Notes: generated by a model not told the origin, from the letters alone. Positions 24,440-32,441 are shown, counted from the first letter of the stretch. The stretch: DNA of 33,383 nt from an uncultured Geobacter sp. (GCA_937871715.1 CALMOE010000296.1:1-33383), one strand, 5' to 3'. Numbers and translations: made by a program.

Positions 24440-24728
24440 AAGTGACAGACTGACCGCAATTCTCAACATGCCCAAGCATGAGGAGCCCGACAAGGGTGTC
24501 GATTCCGCAGTCCCAGCGGATCCCGGTTCCAGCGGTGGGGTCGATCGGGTTGATATCTCAATCAGCAAGGGGGCGATGGACAAGCTCGGCGATCTTGTCA
24601 ACGAGATGAGTGAAGAGCGGAAAAACAAGATAGCTTCACTCAAAAAAGAGGTGGAGTCCGGCACGTACCAGGTCGACTCCAAGCTGGTTGCCAAAAAGAT
24701 GCTGGAGGCATGGAGAGGCAATAACTGA
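24429..24728 (+). CDS. flgM: Anti-sigma-28 factor FlgM
   Basis: FlgM holds FliA inactive until it is exported through the finished hook-basal body. ATG 24429 gives 99 residues: a flexible Pro/Ser/Gly-rich N-terminal half and the FliA-binding C-terminal helices (DRVDISISKGAMDKLGDLVNEMSEERKNKIASLKKEVESGTYQVDSKLVAKKML). The frame is open upstream to 24336, inside flgJ; the family start and a GGAAGTGG sequence favour 24429. It is followed by flgN and flgK, the usual checkpoint/chaperone group. Confidence 0.94.
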   Translation: MKIESDRLTAILNMPKHEEPDKGVDSAVPADPGSSGGVDRVDISISKGAMDKLGDLVNEMSEERKNKIASLKKEVESGTYQVDSKLVAKKMLEAWRGNN

Positions 24729-24738
24729 TGGAGACGCC

Positions 24739-25233
24739 ATGGGCACGGCAATAGCAAATCTCGCGGCCATGCTTGCTGCCAAAGGGGAGGCGATGGATCG
24801 GCTGCTCTCCCTGCTGGACAACGAATGCCGCCTGGTTACCAGTCTCGACATGGGGTCACTGGCTGAGAACGACTGCCAGCTGGAGTCCCTGCTGCAAGAG
24901 ATAGCGCTGCTCACGCGCCGGTGTCGCCAGCAGCTGCGTGCCGCGGCAGCCGACAACGGTCTCCTCCCGGAGAGCACCTTCAGCCAGTTGCTGGACAGGG
25001 TAGATCCCCATGAGCGGGATGAGCTGGGGAGATTGCGTGAGAGGCTCTTTTGTCTCGGGGCAGAGTTGCAGCGCCGCGTTGATGTGAGCAGCGCCATTCT
25101 TGGGAAATCGCTAGCATCCGTTGGCCGCTCCATCACGCTCATGACTAAAGGCTTGAACCCGGCTGCCACATATGGCGAGGCCGGCAGGATGGTGACGGGG
25201 ACAGGTTTCGGCATTTACCGCAAGGAAATATAA
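24739..25233 (+). CDS. flgN: Flagellar export chaperone FlgN
   Basis: FlgN is a cytoplasmic chaperone for the hook-filament junction proteins FlgK and FlgL, encoded immediately downstream. The 164-residue protein is predicted all-helical, with the family pattern LLSLLDNECRLVTSLDMGSLAENDCQLESLLQEIALL at about 21-57, and it ends ...GTGFGIYRKEI. Sequence conservation of FlgN is low, so position between flgM and flgK is part of the evidence. The stop overlaps the flgK ATG (TAATG). Confidence 0.88.
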   Translation: MGTAIANLAAMLAAKGEAMDRLLSLLDNECRLVTSLDMGSLAENDCQLESLLQEIALLTRRCRQQLRAAAADNGLLPESTFSQLLDRVDPHERDELGRLRERLFCLGAELQRRVDVSSAILGKSLASVGRSITLMTKGLNPAATYGEAGRMVTGTGFGIYRKEI

Positions 25234-26696
25234 TGAGCATTGAAAATATTCTCAACATCGCTTCAACGGGGATCATGGCCCAGCGGGTGGCAATCGAGGT
25301 CACCAGCGAGAATATCGCCAATGTGAACACCCCCGGCTATTCGCGCCAGAGGGTGGTGATGCAGAGCTCCCTGCCGATCAGTACCGGCGGTTTTGGCGGA
25401 GGGGTTCTTGTCGAAGGCGTGCAGAGGAGTTACGACGGCCTGCTGCAACAGCAGATCGTCAGTGGCAGCAGCGATTACGCCAACAGCCTTGCCAGGCAGA
25501 GTGCCCTGCAGGAGGTAGAGCCGCTTTTCAACGAATTGACAGGTAGCGGGCTCGGCCAGGCGATGGATGACTTCTTCAACTCCTGGCAGGACCTTACCCT
25601 GAACCCCCAGGGTTCTCCGGAGCGTCAGGCCCTGCTGACCAGCAGCCAACTGATGGTTGACCGTTTCCGGCAGCTGAATGCCTCCCTCGTCAGGATACAG
25701 TCGGCCGCGGATTCGTCCCTGTCGGGAATCGTCGATTTCATCAATGACAAGGCGGAGAGTATCGCCCGGTTGAACGGCCAGATACTGCAGGCCGAACAGC
25801 TCGGGGTTAATGCCAACGAACTGAAGGACAATCGTGATTATCTCCTCCAGCAGCTTGGTGAGAAGGTCGGCATATCCTTCAGCCAACAGACGGACGGTAC
25901 GGTAGCCGTCTCCCTCCCCGGCGGGGAGCCGCTTGTTGCAGGGATTCAGTATGCATCACTCTCCATAGTTTCGGTTGCCACAACCGGGTCAAATCTGCCC
26001 AATCCGGCCAACTCCATACATGTCACCGCCATCGGCAATCCGCCCCCCGCTCCCCAGGGTACGGATGCGGACATTACCCAGAGCGTGGGTGGGGCGGATA
26101 ACTCCAAGGGGGAGATGGGCGCCGCTCTCTATGTCCGGGATCTCCTGATCAAGGGGTATCTGGACAAGCTGGACGCCATGGCGAAGACGATGGTCACCGA
26201 GGTCAATGCCAAGCATAATCTCGGCTACGGACTTGACGGCAGCAGTGGCGATTTCTTCGATCCAGCCGGCATTACCAGCGCCAGCATAGCTCTTTCCACC
26301 GGTTTCAGCGCCGCCAAGATCGCCGCTGCCGGCCCTCTGCCGGCCCCGGCAGGCGTGGACCCCGGAAACAACGTCAATGCGCTGGCCATGGCCGACCTGA
26401 AGACAAAGGTGGTCGATTTTGTCGTGGGAGGGGTGACATCCTCAACCCAATTCGGCACTTTCCAGAATATCTTTGTCAGCGGAGTGGGGAGTGACCTGCA
26501 GAGCGCTAAGAATACCCAGCAACAGGATGATGGTTATTTAAGGCAGCTGAAGTTGATGCGCGAATCCATCTCCGGGGTTTCCATAGATGAAGAGATGACG
26601 AACCTGATCAAGTATCAGAGGGGATTCGAAGCTTCCGCCCGGCTGGTTTCAGTTGCCGGCGAGATGTACGATGCCGTGCTGGCCATGCTGCGCTAG
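25233..26696 (+). CDS. flgK: Hook-filament junction protein FlgK (HAP1)
   Basis: FlgK is the first junction protein between hook and filament. The 487-residue protein starts ILNIASTGIMAQRVAIEVTSENIANVNTPGYSRQRVVMQ. It has the FlgK segment LGQAMDDFFNSWQDLTLNPQGSPERQALLTSSQ at about 107-139 and ends SGVSIDEEMTNLIKYQRGFEASARLVSVAGEMYDAVLAMLR. The central domain is variable, as in the family. It is translationally coupled to flgN, and flgL follows after 11 bp with GGAGGAG. Confidence 0.96.
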   Translation: MSIENILNIASTGIMAQRVAIEVTSENIANVNTPGYSRQRVVMQSSLPISTGGFGGGVLVEGVQRSYDGLLQQQIVSGSSDYANSLARQSALQEVEPLFNELTGSGLGQAMDDFFNSWQDLTLNPQGSPERQALLTSSQLMVDRFRQLNASLVRIQSAADSSLSGIVDFINDKAESIARLNGQILQAEQLGVNANELKDNRDYLLQQLGEKVGISFSQQTDGTVAVSLPGGEPLVAGIQYASLSIVSVATTGSNLPNPANSIHVTAIGNPPPAPQGTDADITQSVGGADNSKGEMGAALYVRDLLIKGYLDKLDAMAKTMVTEVNAKHNLGYGLDGSSGDFFDPAGITSASIALSTGFSAAKIAAAGPLPAPAGVDPGNNVNALAMADLKTKVVDFVVGGVTSSTQFGTFQNIFVSGVGSDLQSAKNTQQQDDGYLRQLKLMRESISGVSIDEEMTNLIKYQRGFEASARLVSVAGEMYDAVLAMLR

Positions 26697-26707
26697 GAGG
26701 AGTTGCC

Positions 26708-27628
26708 ATGCGTGTCACACCCGGAATGACGGCGGATAACGCCCTTTATTATCTGCAGCAGGGGAGGCTGGGCCTGGACCAGGTCCAGGAGAAGATCGCC
26801 AGCGGGAACAACATCAACAGGCCGTCAGACGATCCCATAACCACCAGGCAGCTCCTGGACCTGAGCTCGCAGATCAGATCCTGGGAGCAGTTCGGCGACA
26901 ACATAAAGAGTGGCAACATCTGGCTGAATGTAACCAACACTGCCTTGACCGCCATCCGCGCGATGATCTCCCAGGCAAAGAGCATTGCTGGCAGCATATC
27001 CAGCGGCAGCAGCGACGCAACCTTGCGCAACAGTGTAATATCCCAGCTGAGAGGCTTGAAAAGCCAGTTGGTTGACCTTGGCAATACCCAGTTGGGGGAT
27101 CGCTATATCTTCGCCGGGTTCAAGAACAGTATCCCCCCATTTGTTACCGGCAGCGATCCAGATCCCCTCTCCGCAACTTTCACCCCGGTGCAGTTTGTTG
27201 GAGATAACCAATCCCCTGTCATCGAGGTGGGGGAGGGGCTGACAGCTTCGATCGCCACAGCCGGAGGGGAGCTGTTGTCCGGCAGTTCCGGTGGTACCGA
27301 TGTCCTGGCGGTCTTCGATCGCCTTATTCAGGCAATCTCCGCAAACGACGCTACTGCCATCAATACCGAGGCGAAAGGGTTGGATGCAGCTGCAACTCAG
27401 GTGGACGATGCCATCAGCAGGGTTGCCGGGAAATTGCTTCTCCTCAAGAATGCCGAGGAGGTCAATACCGGGAATATCAATACTCTGAAAAATGTCATTG
27501 GTGACAGACAGAACGTCGACTACGCCATGGCGGCTACCGTCCTGAGCCAACAGCAGACGGCCTTCCAGGCGGCGTTGTCGACGACTGCCAAGATATCCCA
27601 GCTCTCTCTCCTCGACTATTTGAAATAG
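26708..27628 (+). CDS. flgL: Hook-filament junction protein FlgL (HAP3)
   Basis: FlgL is the second junction protein, directly below the filament. The 306-residue protein has the flagellin-like N-terminus (RVTPGMTADNALYYLQQGRLGLDQVQEKIASGNNINRPSDDP), the FlgL motif QLVDLGNTQLGDRYIFAGFKNSIPPF and the C-terminal helix YAMAATVLSQQQTAFQAALSTTAKISQLSLLDYLK. GGAGGAG precedes the ATG. It ends the long plus-strand operon. The usual csrA/fliW genes are not found after it. Confidence 0.96.
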   Translation: MRVTPGMTADNALYYLQQGRLGLDQVQEKIASGNNINRPSDDPITTRQLLDLSSQIRSWEQFGDNIKSGNIWLNVTNTALTAIRAMISQAKSIAGSISSGSSDATLRNSVISQLRGLKSQLVDLGNTQLGDRYIFAGFKNSIPPFVTGSDPDPLSATFTPVQFVGDNQSPVIEVGEGLTASIATAGGELLSGSSGGTDVLAVFDRLIQAISANDATAINTEAKGLDAAATQVDDAISRVAGKLLLLKNAEEVNTGNINTLKNVIGDRQNVDYAMAATVLSQQQTAFQAALSTTAKISQLSLLDYLK

Positions 27629-27702
27629 CGACGGTTCACCTCTGCATGGCTCCGGCGCGGCTATCCCCTTTGCGCCTTTCTTCAACCAGCTCCAAACACT
27701 CC

Positions 27703-27729
27703 TAAAGAAAATTCAATATCTGCCGAAAC
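27703..27729 (+). promoter_or_regulatory. Sigma-28 (FliA) promoter of flbD-motA-motB
   Basis: TAAAGAAA-N11-GCCGAAAC, 11 of 16 bases like the FliA consensus, with TAAA and GCCGA both intact and exact 15-bp spacing. The start would be near 27737, about 30 bp before flbD. Confidence 0.6.
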
Positions 27730-27765
27730 GTGAAGTGAGGGGTTACCACACGGAGGACTGCGTCC

Positions 27766-28029
27766 ATGATCAGACTTACACGTTTTGATTCAACGGTGAT
27801 GTATCTCAACCAGGATCTTATCGAGATAATCGAAGAAGTGCCGGAAACCCACATCACCCTGACGAATGGGAACCGTTATCTGGTACTTGAGTCGGTCAGG
27901 GCGATAATCGATAAAATCCTGGCGCAAAAGGTGATGATCAACTCCCGGGCCTCATGCCGTTCGGGGAAAAAATACCTGCTGAGGAGATTGAAGGGGGGGG
28001 CTCCCTTTTGCAGGTTTGACTGGGGTTAA
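27766..28029 (+). CDS. flbD: Flagellar protein FlbD family
   Basis: This is the small FlbD family found beside motA in many bacteria (not the Caulobacter NtrC-like regulator of the same name); its exact role is uncertain. The 87-residue protein matches over residues 1-50 (MIRLTRFDSTVMYLNQDLIEIIEEVPETHITLTNGNRYLVLESV). The tail (about 55-87), with two Cys and many Arg/Lys, is longer than usual. An eight-G run at 27993-28000, nine codons before the stop, could slip and replace the last residues. GGAGG lies upstream of the ATG, and motA follows after 41 bp. Confidence 0.85.
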   Translation: MIRLTRFDSTVMYLNQDLIEIIEEVPETHITLTNGNRYLVLESVRAIIDKILAQKVMINSRASCRSGKKYLLRRLKGGAPFCRFDWG

Positions 28030-28070
28030 TCTCCTTGACAACATCCTTCTACTAATCTGGCGGGACCTTT

Positions 28071-28862
28071 ATGGATATTGCCACAATCATAGGGCTTTTA
28101 TTGGGGTTTGGCGCCGTAATAGGCGGGCAGGTGCTGGAGGGTGGCAGGATTGCCGCCATCCTGCAGCCAACTGCTGCCCTGATCGTACTCGGTGGTACTT
28201 TCGGTGCCACGTGTGTCAGTTTCCCCCTAAGTGGGATCATCCAGGCATTCAAAAGCATCAGGAAAGTGCTGTTCATCTCCAGCGACAACCCGGAAATTCT
28301 GCTTAAGGATATAATCAGTTACGCCACAAAGGCGAGGAAAAACGGTCTTATCTCCCTGGAGCAGGAGGCGAAGAGTGCCAGGGACGTCTTTACCCGCAAG
28401 GGTATATCCATGGTGGTTGACGGCATCGATCCGCAGAAGCTGCGCGACACAATGGAGGTGGAGCTGGCGGTTTTCGAAGAACATGAGAAGCTCAGCGCCG
28501 AGATATTCGAAGCCGCCGGCGGTTACGCGCCAACAATCGGCATAATCGGCGCTGTTCTGGGTCTGATTCATGTAATGGAAAACCTGTCGGACTCCTCCAA
28601 GCTGGGGGAGGGGATAGCGGTTGCCTTCGTGGCGACCATCTACGGGCTTATGACCGCCAACATCGTCTGCATTCCTTTCTCCTCCAAGCTGAAGCAGCGC
28701 CTGAAGCACGATATCCAGAAGCGGGAAATGGTCATAGAGGGGCTGATCTCCATCCAGAACGGGGAGAATCCACACTTCATCGAACAGAAGCTCCGTGCCT
28801 ATCTGCAGGAGAGCGGCGCTGCGGAGAAGAAGGGGCAGCCAGCCGAGAAGAAGGGGAAATAA
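28071..28862 (+). CDS. motA: Motor stator protein MotA
   Basis: MotA pentamers surround a MotB dimer and convert ion flow into torque on FliG. The 263-residue protein has four membrane helices (about 3-22, 30-55, 150-172, 182-204). Between helices 2 and 3 lies the large cytoplasmic loop that contacts the rotor. The family signature is AAGGYAPTIGIIGAVLGLIHVMENL at 148-172. The Lys-rich tail ends immediately before motB (stop TAA at 28860-28862, motB ATG at 28863). The coupling ion cannot be assigned safely from sequence alone. Confidence 0.95.
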   Translation: MDIATIIGLLLGFGAVIGGQVLEGGRIAAILQPTAALIVLGGTFGATCVSFPLSGIIQAFKSIRKVLFISSDNPEILLKDIISYATKARKNGLISLEQEAKSARDVFTRKGISMVVDGIDPQKLRDTMEVELAVFEEHEKLSAEIFEAAGGYAPTIGIIGAVLGLIHVMENLSDSSKLGEGIAVAFVATIYGLMTANIVCIPFSSKLKQRLKHDIQKREMVIEGLISIQNGENPHFIEQKLRAYLQESGAAEKKGQPAEKKGK

Positions 28863-29636
28863 ATGGCGAGAAAGAAAAAGCCCGAGAAGGAGCCGAACCT
28901 GGAGAGATGGCTGGTTTCCTATGCCGACTTCATTACCCTGCTGTTCGCAGTCTTTGTGACCCTCTACTCCATGGGGCAGACGGACAAGAAGAAGGTGGAT
29001 CAGTTGATCATCTCCCTGCGAGAATCCTTCAACTACAGCCGGCCAGGCTCCACCCCGAGGCCCGCCCTTGTCGACACCGGGGACGTCCGTGTCGTGCCGT
29101 CCCTCCATCCCGAAACTATTGCCCCCCAGGAGGAGAAAAGGGGGGCAAAGGTGCATGCTGAGTCAAAGGACTTCCAGAGAATTAAAAGCTCCATGGATTG
29201 GTATCTGGCGAAGCATGGCGGCCATGACAAGGTAAGCGTGGAGATAACCCGGCGTGGATTGGTGGTAAGTCTCAAGGAGGCGGGCTTCTTCGATTCGGGG
29301 AGCGCAATAGTGCGCAGGGACTCCCTCCAGCTCCTGGCCAAGGTTTCGGAGTCTTTGCGCGACTACAAAAATGCCATCAGGGTCGAGGGGCACACGGATA
29401 ACGTGCCGATCAACATCCCCCCCTTTCATACCAATTGGGAGCTATCGACCGCCCGGGCCACCAATGTGGTCAGGTATATGATTGACAGGTACGGTTTCGA
29501 GCCGAAGCGTCTCTCCGCCATCGGTTATGGCGAATTCAGGCCAATTGTGGATAATGGCACTTCGGAGGGGAGGACCAAGAACCGCAGGGTGGATCTTGTC
29601 CTCATGTCGAGGGAGAACGAGAAGGGGGAGCCTTAG
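28863..29636 (+). CDS. motB: Motor stator protein MotB
   Basis: MotB anchors the stator to peptidoglycan and carries the ion-binding aspartate. The 257 residues have a basic N-terminus and one membrane helix (about 18-37) with the essential D22 in SYADFITLLFAVFVTLYSM. A plug/linker follows (about 41-110), then an OmpA-like peptidoglycan-binding domain (about 135-250; RVEGHTDNVPIN, LSTARATNVVRYMI, GYGEFRPI, NRRVDLVL). It ends 4 bp from the convergent PilZ gene, with no terminator between them. Confidence 0.96.
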   Translation: MARKKKPEKEPNLERWLVSYADFITLLFAVFVTLYSMGQTDKKKVDQLIISLRESFNYSRPGSTPRPALVDTGDVRVVPSLHPETIAPQEEKRGAKVHAESKDFQRIKSSMDWYLAKHGGHDKVSVEITRRGLVVSLKEAGFFDSGSAIVRRDSLQLLAKVSESLRDYKNAIRVEGHTDNVPINIPPFHTNWELSTARATNVVRYMIDRYGFEPKRLSAIGYGEFRPIVDNGTSEGRTKNRRVDLVLMSRENEKGEP

Positions 29637-29640
29637 TGGA

Positions 29641-30435
29641 TCACTCCTGGCGGATCCTTTTCTGCAGGCTGTTGCGCTGTTCCATGAAAATGTAGGCTAT
29701 GATCGCCTCCCTCTCCTTGGCATCGATGAGATGAAACTTCATGGCGGTGCTGTACAATGTATCCCTTTCCCAACTGAGCTCCTGCTCCTTCACCCTGAGA
29801 ACCTCACCAACAGCGTTGATTACCCGGGTCGGGTTCATCGGGAGGAAGATCTCCAGGTCGAGGATGGTGTCTGTTTCCAGGCGCTCCTTGATCATGATCC
29901 GTAAGCCGCCACCACTGAGGTTCACCCACATGGGGAGTATCTCTTCAGTGCCGTTCCACCTGACTATCTTCTGCCCTTTCTCCCAAGGTACGGTTACCGG
30001 CAACGCCTTGTTCCCGGTGAGCAGCCTGCTTGTATACCACTTCTCTTCGGTACTGGCGCGATCTCCGTTCGTGGGGATTTTATAGCGCAGGGGGATAAAA
30101 ACATCGAAGCGGAAATACTCTCGCTGCTGCTGCTCCGTGACCGGGCCTTGAAACCTGAAGAATAGATCACGTGCGGCATCTCTTTTCTCCAGGACCATGT
30201 GACAGCGGCAGTGGGCCCAGCTGCCGATGGTGCTGATGATCGCCTCTCTACCTGCCTCAATTCTCAAACCATGGGGAAGATCCTTGTAAAGCTTGAGGTG
30301 AATCCTGTCGTTTTCAATGGATATGATTTCAGCATAGTCGCTGAACATGTTGTCGCCAGCCAGGTGTAAGCCGAACCTTACCTCCATGCCAGCGTTGAAG
30401 AAATTTTTATACTCAGTAGAGCTGGTTATAATCAC
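29641..30435 (-). CDS. PilZ-domain protein, YcgR-like (putative c-di-GMP-responsive motor brake)
   Basis: PilZ proteins of the YcgR type bind cyclic di-GMP and slow or bias the motor through MotA/FliG. From GTG 30435 it has 264 residues: an N-terminal YcgR-like domain (about 10-100) and a C-terminal PilZ domain with both c-di-GMP motifs, REYFR (RxxxR) and NLSGGG (N/DxSxxG). GTG 30435 is preferred because AAGGAA lies 7 nt upstream. A GTG at 30495 (284 residues) is also open but has its purine run too close. Its place next to motB supports a motor role; this is inference. Confidence 0.82.
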   Translation of the reverse strand: MIITSSTEYKNFFNAGMEVRFGLHLAGDNMFSDYAEIISIENDRIHLKLYKDLPHGLRIEAGREAIISTIGSWAHCRCHMVLEKRDAARDLFFRFQGPVTEQQQREYFRFDVFIPLRYKIPTNGDRASTEEKWYTSRLLTGNKALPVTVPWEKGQKIVRWNGTEEILPMWVNLSGGGLRIMIKERLETDTILDLEIFLPMNPTRVINAVGEVLRVKEQELSWERDTLYSTAMKFHLIDAKEREAIIAYIFMEQRNSLQKRIRQE

Positions 30436-30537
30436 TGGCAGATTCCTTAAGGGGAGTTCCGCGGTTTCCCGCGTCCCTGCATCAATCCCAGCCACTCACC
30501 CTGGATTTGCTGGCGGGGTGGCACGTCAACGCTTCCA

Positions 30538-30566
30538 ATAATATCTTCCGTCTACCTCGTCCACAA
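30538..30566 (-). promoter_or_regulatory. Possible sigma-70 promoter of the PilZ gene
   Basis: On the minus strand TTGTGG, a 17-bp spacer and TATTAT. It lies about 40 bp before the GTG at 30495 and 100 bp before that at 30435. This is a pattern match only. Confidence 0.3.
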
Positions 30567-30677
30567 CAATTTTCCCTCATACTGCGGCGAGATTTCATCC
30601 GATCAATTTTCTCATCGGCACAAATCCAATTTTCTCCAGTCTCGATCTGTAATTTAGGCTGTTTAGCCAATCAGTTC

Positions 30678-30704
30678 TAAAGTTATCGCCGTTTAGGTCG
30701 ATGA
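30678..30704 (+). promoter_or_regulatory. Sigma-28 (FliA) promoter of the flagellin gene
   Basis: TAAAGTTA-N11-GTCGATGA, 13 of 16 bases like the FliA consensus with exact spacing. The start would be near 30711, giving a leader of about 142 nt. Confidence 0.75.
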
Positions 30705-30706
30705 GA

Positions 30707-30720
30707 TTGTCAGATGACAA
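30707..30720. repeat. Palindrome at the flagellin transcription start
   Basis: TTGTCA-GA-TGACAA, a perfect inverted repeat spanning the predicted start site. The half site TGACAA resembles the TGAC halves of the FleQ-like boxes, but the spacing is 2 rather than 6. It may be an operator or may form the 5' end of the mRNA. Confidence 0.6.
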
Positions 30721-30852
30721 AGAAATCTCGGTCTGGAAAGGGGGGTGAGTCATTAAACATAGATCGCTTTGAGGTATTAGGGGCGTTATGTCAGCAGTAC
30801 AACCAAGAACTTCGGCAAGAAAGCCGAAAATACCTAGAAAAGGAGAAATACC

Positions 30853-32349
30853 ATGGCAATCAACGACATTTCATTGACAGCGGGCATGCGTAACAACCTC
30901 CTGGCACTGCAGGGGACAGCGGCTGCATTGACCCAGACCCAGGACAGATTGAGCAGCGGCAAGAAGGTCAACAGCGCTCTCGACAACCCCACCAACTTCT
31001 TCTCTGCCCAGTCCCATCTGCAGAGGGCTTCCGACCTGGCCGACCGCAAGGACGGCATGTCCGAGGCGGTGCAGACGGTAAAGGCTGCCAATGCCGGCAT
31101 ATCCGCCATTACGGCGCTGGTTCAGGCGGCCAAAGGTCTGGTCAGCTCGGCCCTCGGTACGACCGACACGTCAACGCGGGCTAATTACTACGACCAGTTC
31201 AACACCCTGCGCGGACAGATCGACACCCTGGCCAACGACTCAAGCTACAAGGGTACCAATCTCCTCAAGTCGGACAAGCTGACGGTGCAGTTCAGCCAGA
31301 ACACCAACGATGCAACCCTGTCAATCACCGGTTTCGACGCCAGCACGAGCTCCACCGGCCTGGGGATCCTCGTGGCCGGCGGCTCCACCGCATCCATCGC
31401 CAGTGCGACTACGGCCAGTACCAGCCTGACCACCGCCGCACAGGAGCTGAATGACCTGGCGGCTGTTGCCCTTGGCGGCGCCGCAGCCAAGACAGCCCTG
31501 ACAACAGCGGCCACCGCCCTGGCAGCCGCCTCCAACGGCACCGTAACTTCAGTGACCGCAGCCGACGCCCTTGCGGCAACTAACGCCGCCACGGCAGCCG
31601 GCGTGGCCATGTCCGCTGCCTGTAGGAACGGCGATGTCGCCTCCTACAACAAGCTGTCCGCCGCCCAGACCGCCCTCACCACTGCCGCTGCCGCCATCAC
31701 CAGCGCCATGAGCGATACCTCAGGTGCTAAAGCAGCTTCCGCTTCCGCCACCACTGCGGCCAGCACCCTCGGTACGGTCAGCGCCATACTGACAACCTCC
31801 AGCCTCACCGCGGTACAGAGTGCCGCAACCCAGGCAACCAGTGACGCCGCCACCGCCCTGGCAGCCGGCGACGACACCATAAGTGCAGGCCTTACCTCGG
31901 CTGCCGCCGCATTGACCAGCGCTTACAACGCCCTGAGCGTAGGTGCCTCCAGCGCGACGGCAGCTACCTCGACCGCCGCCACCAGTGCCGCAAGCGATGC
32001 AACCACAGCAGCCAATGCGGTCAAGGGGAGCGCAGCCCAATGGGACGATGCAGATGCAACCATTGGAGCAGCAGCCATCAACACCACCTCATCCCAGCTG
32101 GACGGCGCCCTGACAAAACTCAGGACACAGTCGTCAGTGCTGGCATCCAGCCTTTCGGTCATCACAACCAGGCAGGACTTCACTTCGTCCATGATCAACA
32201 CCCTACGGCAGGGGGCGGACAACCTGACCCTGGCGGATATGAACGAAGAGGGGGCCAACATGCTGATGCTGCAGACCAGGCAGTCTCTCAGCACCACGGC
32301 ACTCAGCCTCTCTTCCCAGGCAGCACAGTCGATACTCAAACTCTTCTAG
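30853..32349 (+). CDS. fliC: Flagellin with a long Ala/Ser/Thr-rich central domain
   Basis: Filament subunit. The 498 residues have the conserved D0/D1 N-terminus (about 1-165; LQGTAAALTQTQDRLSSGKKVNSALDNPTNFFSAQ) and C-terminus (about 410-498; TLADMNEEGANMLMLQTRQSLSTTALSLSSQAAQSILKLF). The middle (about 178-396) is dominated by Ala, Thr and Ser in helix-like runs; it contains the only Cys (C257) and is probably the surface-exposed, variable part. That composition is compatible with O-glycosylation, which is not shown. AAAAGGAG lies 8 nt before the ATG. flbT and flaF follow. It is the only flagellin in the window. Confidence 0.95.
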   Translation: MAINDISLTAGMRNNLLALQGTAAALTQTQDRLSSGKKVNSALDNPTNFFSAQSHLQRASDLADRKDGMSEAVQTVKAANAGISAITALVQAAKGLVSSALGTTDTSTRANYYDQFNTLRGQIDTLANDSSYKGTNLLKSDKLTVQFSQNTNDATLSITGFDASTSSTGLGILVAGGSTASIASATTASTSLTTAAQELNDLAAVALGGAAAKTALTTAATALAAASNGTVTSVTAADALAATNAATAAGVAMSAACRNGDVASYNKLSAAQTALTTAAAAITSAMSDTSGAKAASASATTAASTLGTVSAILTTSSLTAVQSAATQATSDAATALAAGDDTISAGLTSAAAALTSAYNALSVGASSATAATSTAATSAASDATTAANAVKGSAAQWDDADATIGAAAINTTSSQLDGALTKLRTQSSVLASSLSVITTRQDFTSSMINTLRQGADNLTLADMNEEGANMLMLQTRQSLSTTALSLSSQAAQSILKLF

Positions 32350-32356
32350 GGAGAGG

Positions 32357-32384
32357 AGGGGGGGAGGGGAGATCCTCCCCCCCT
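32357..32384 (+). terminator. GC-rich stem-loop after flagellin, without T-run
   Basis: Arms AGGGGGGGAGG (32357-32367) and CCTCCCCCCCT (32374-32384) with a 6-nt loop, 8 bp after the flagellin stop. The absence of a T-run means termination would be weak at best. It could protect the flagellin mRNA 3' end and lower flbT/flaF expression. Confidence 0.45.
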
Positions 32385-32441
32385 CTGCAGTAATGCAGAT
32401 CATCACAGCCACCATTGAACTTTGCGAGGGATTTAAGCGTT

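Larger units (their letters stand above)
30436..30852. other. Divergent control region between pilZ and flagellin genes
   Basis: About 417 bp without a confident gene. It holds a possible minus-strand sigma-70 promoter for the PilZ gene, the flagellin sigma-28 promoter, a 14-bp palindrome at its start site and a leader of about 140 nt with a small hairpin and a short upstream ORF (30788-30877). The part between 30567 and 30677 is AT-richer and shows nothing that I recognise. Confidence 0.6.

Noticed and set aside
27653-27683. Possible terminator after flgL (GGCGC ... GCGCC)
   Set aside because: Only 5-bp arms with a long loop and a broken T-run.
30519-30534. Possible sigma-54 promoter before flagellin (TGGCACGTCAACGCTT)
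   Set aside because: The -24 half is perfect but spacing to GC is 9 bp and the -12 half is poor; the sigma-28 element downstream explains the gene better.
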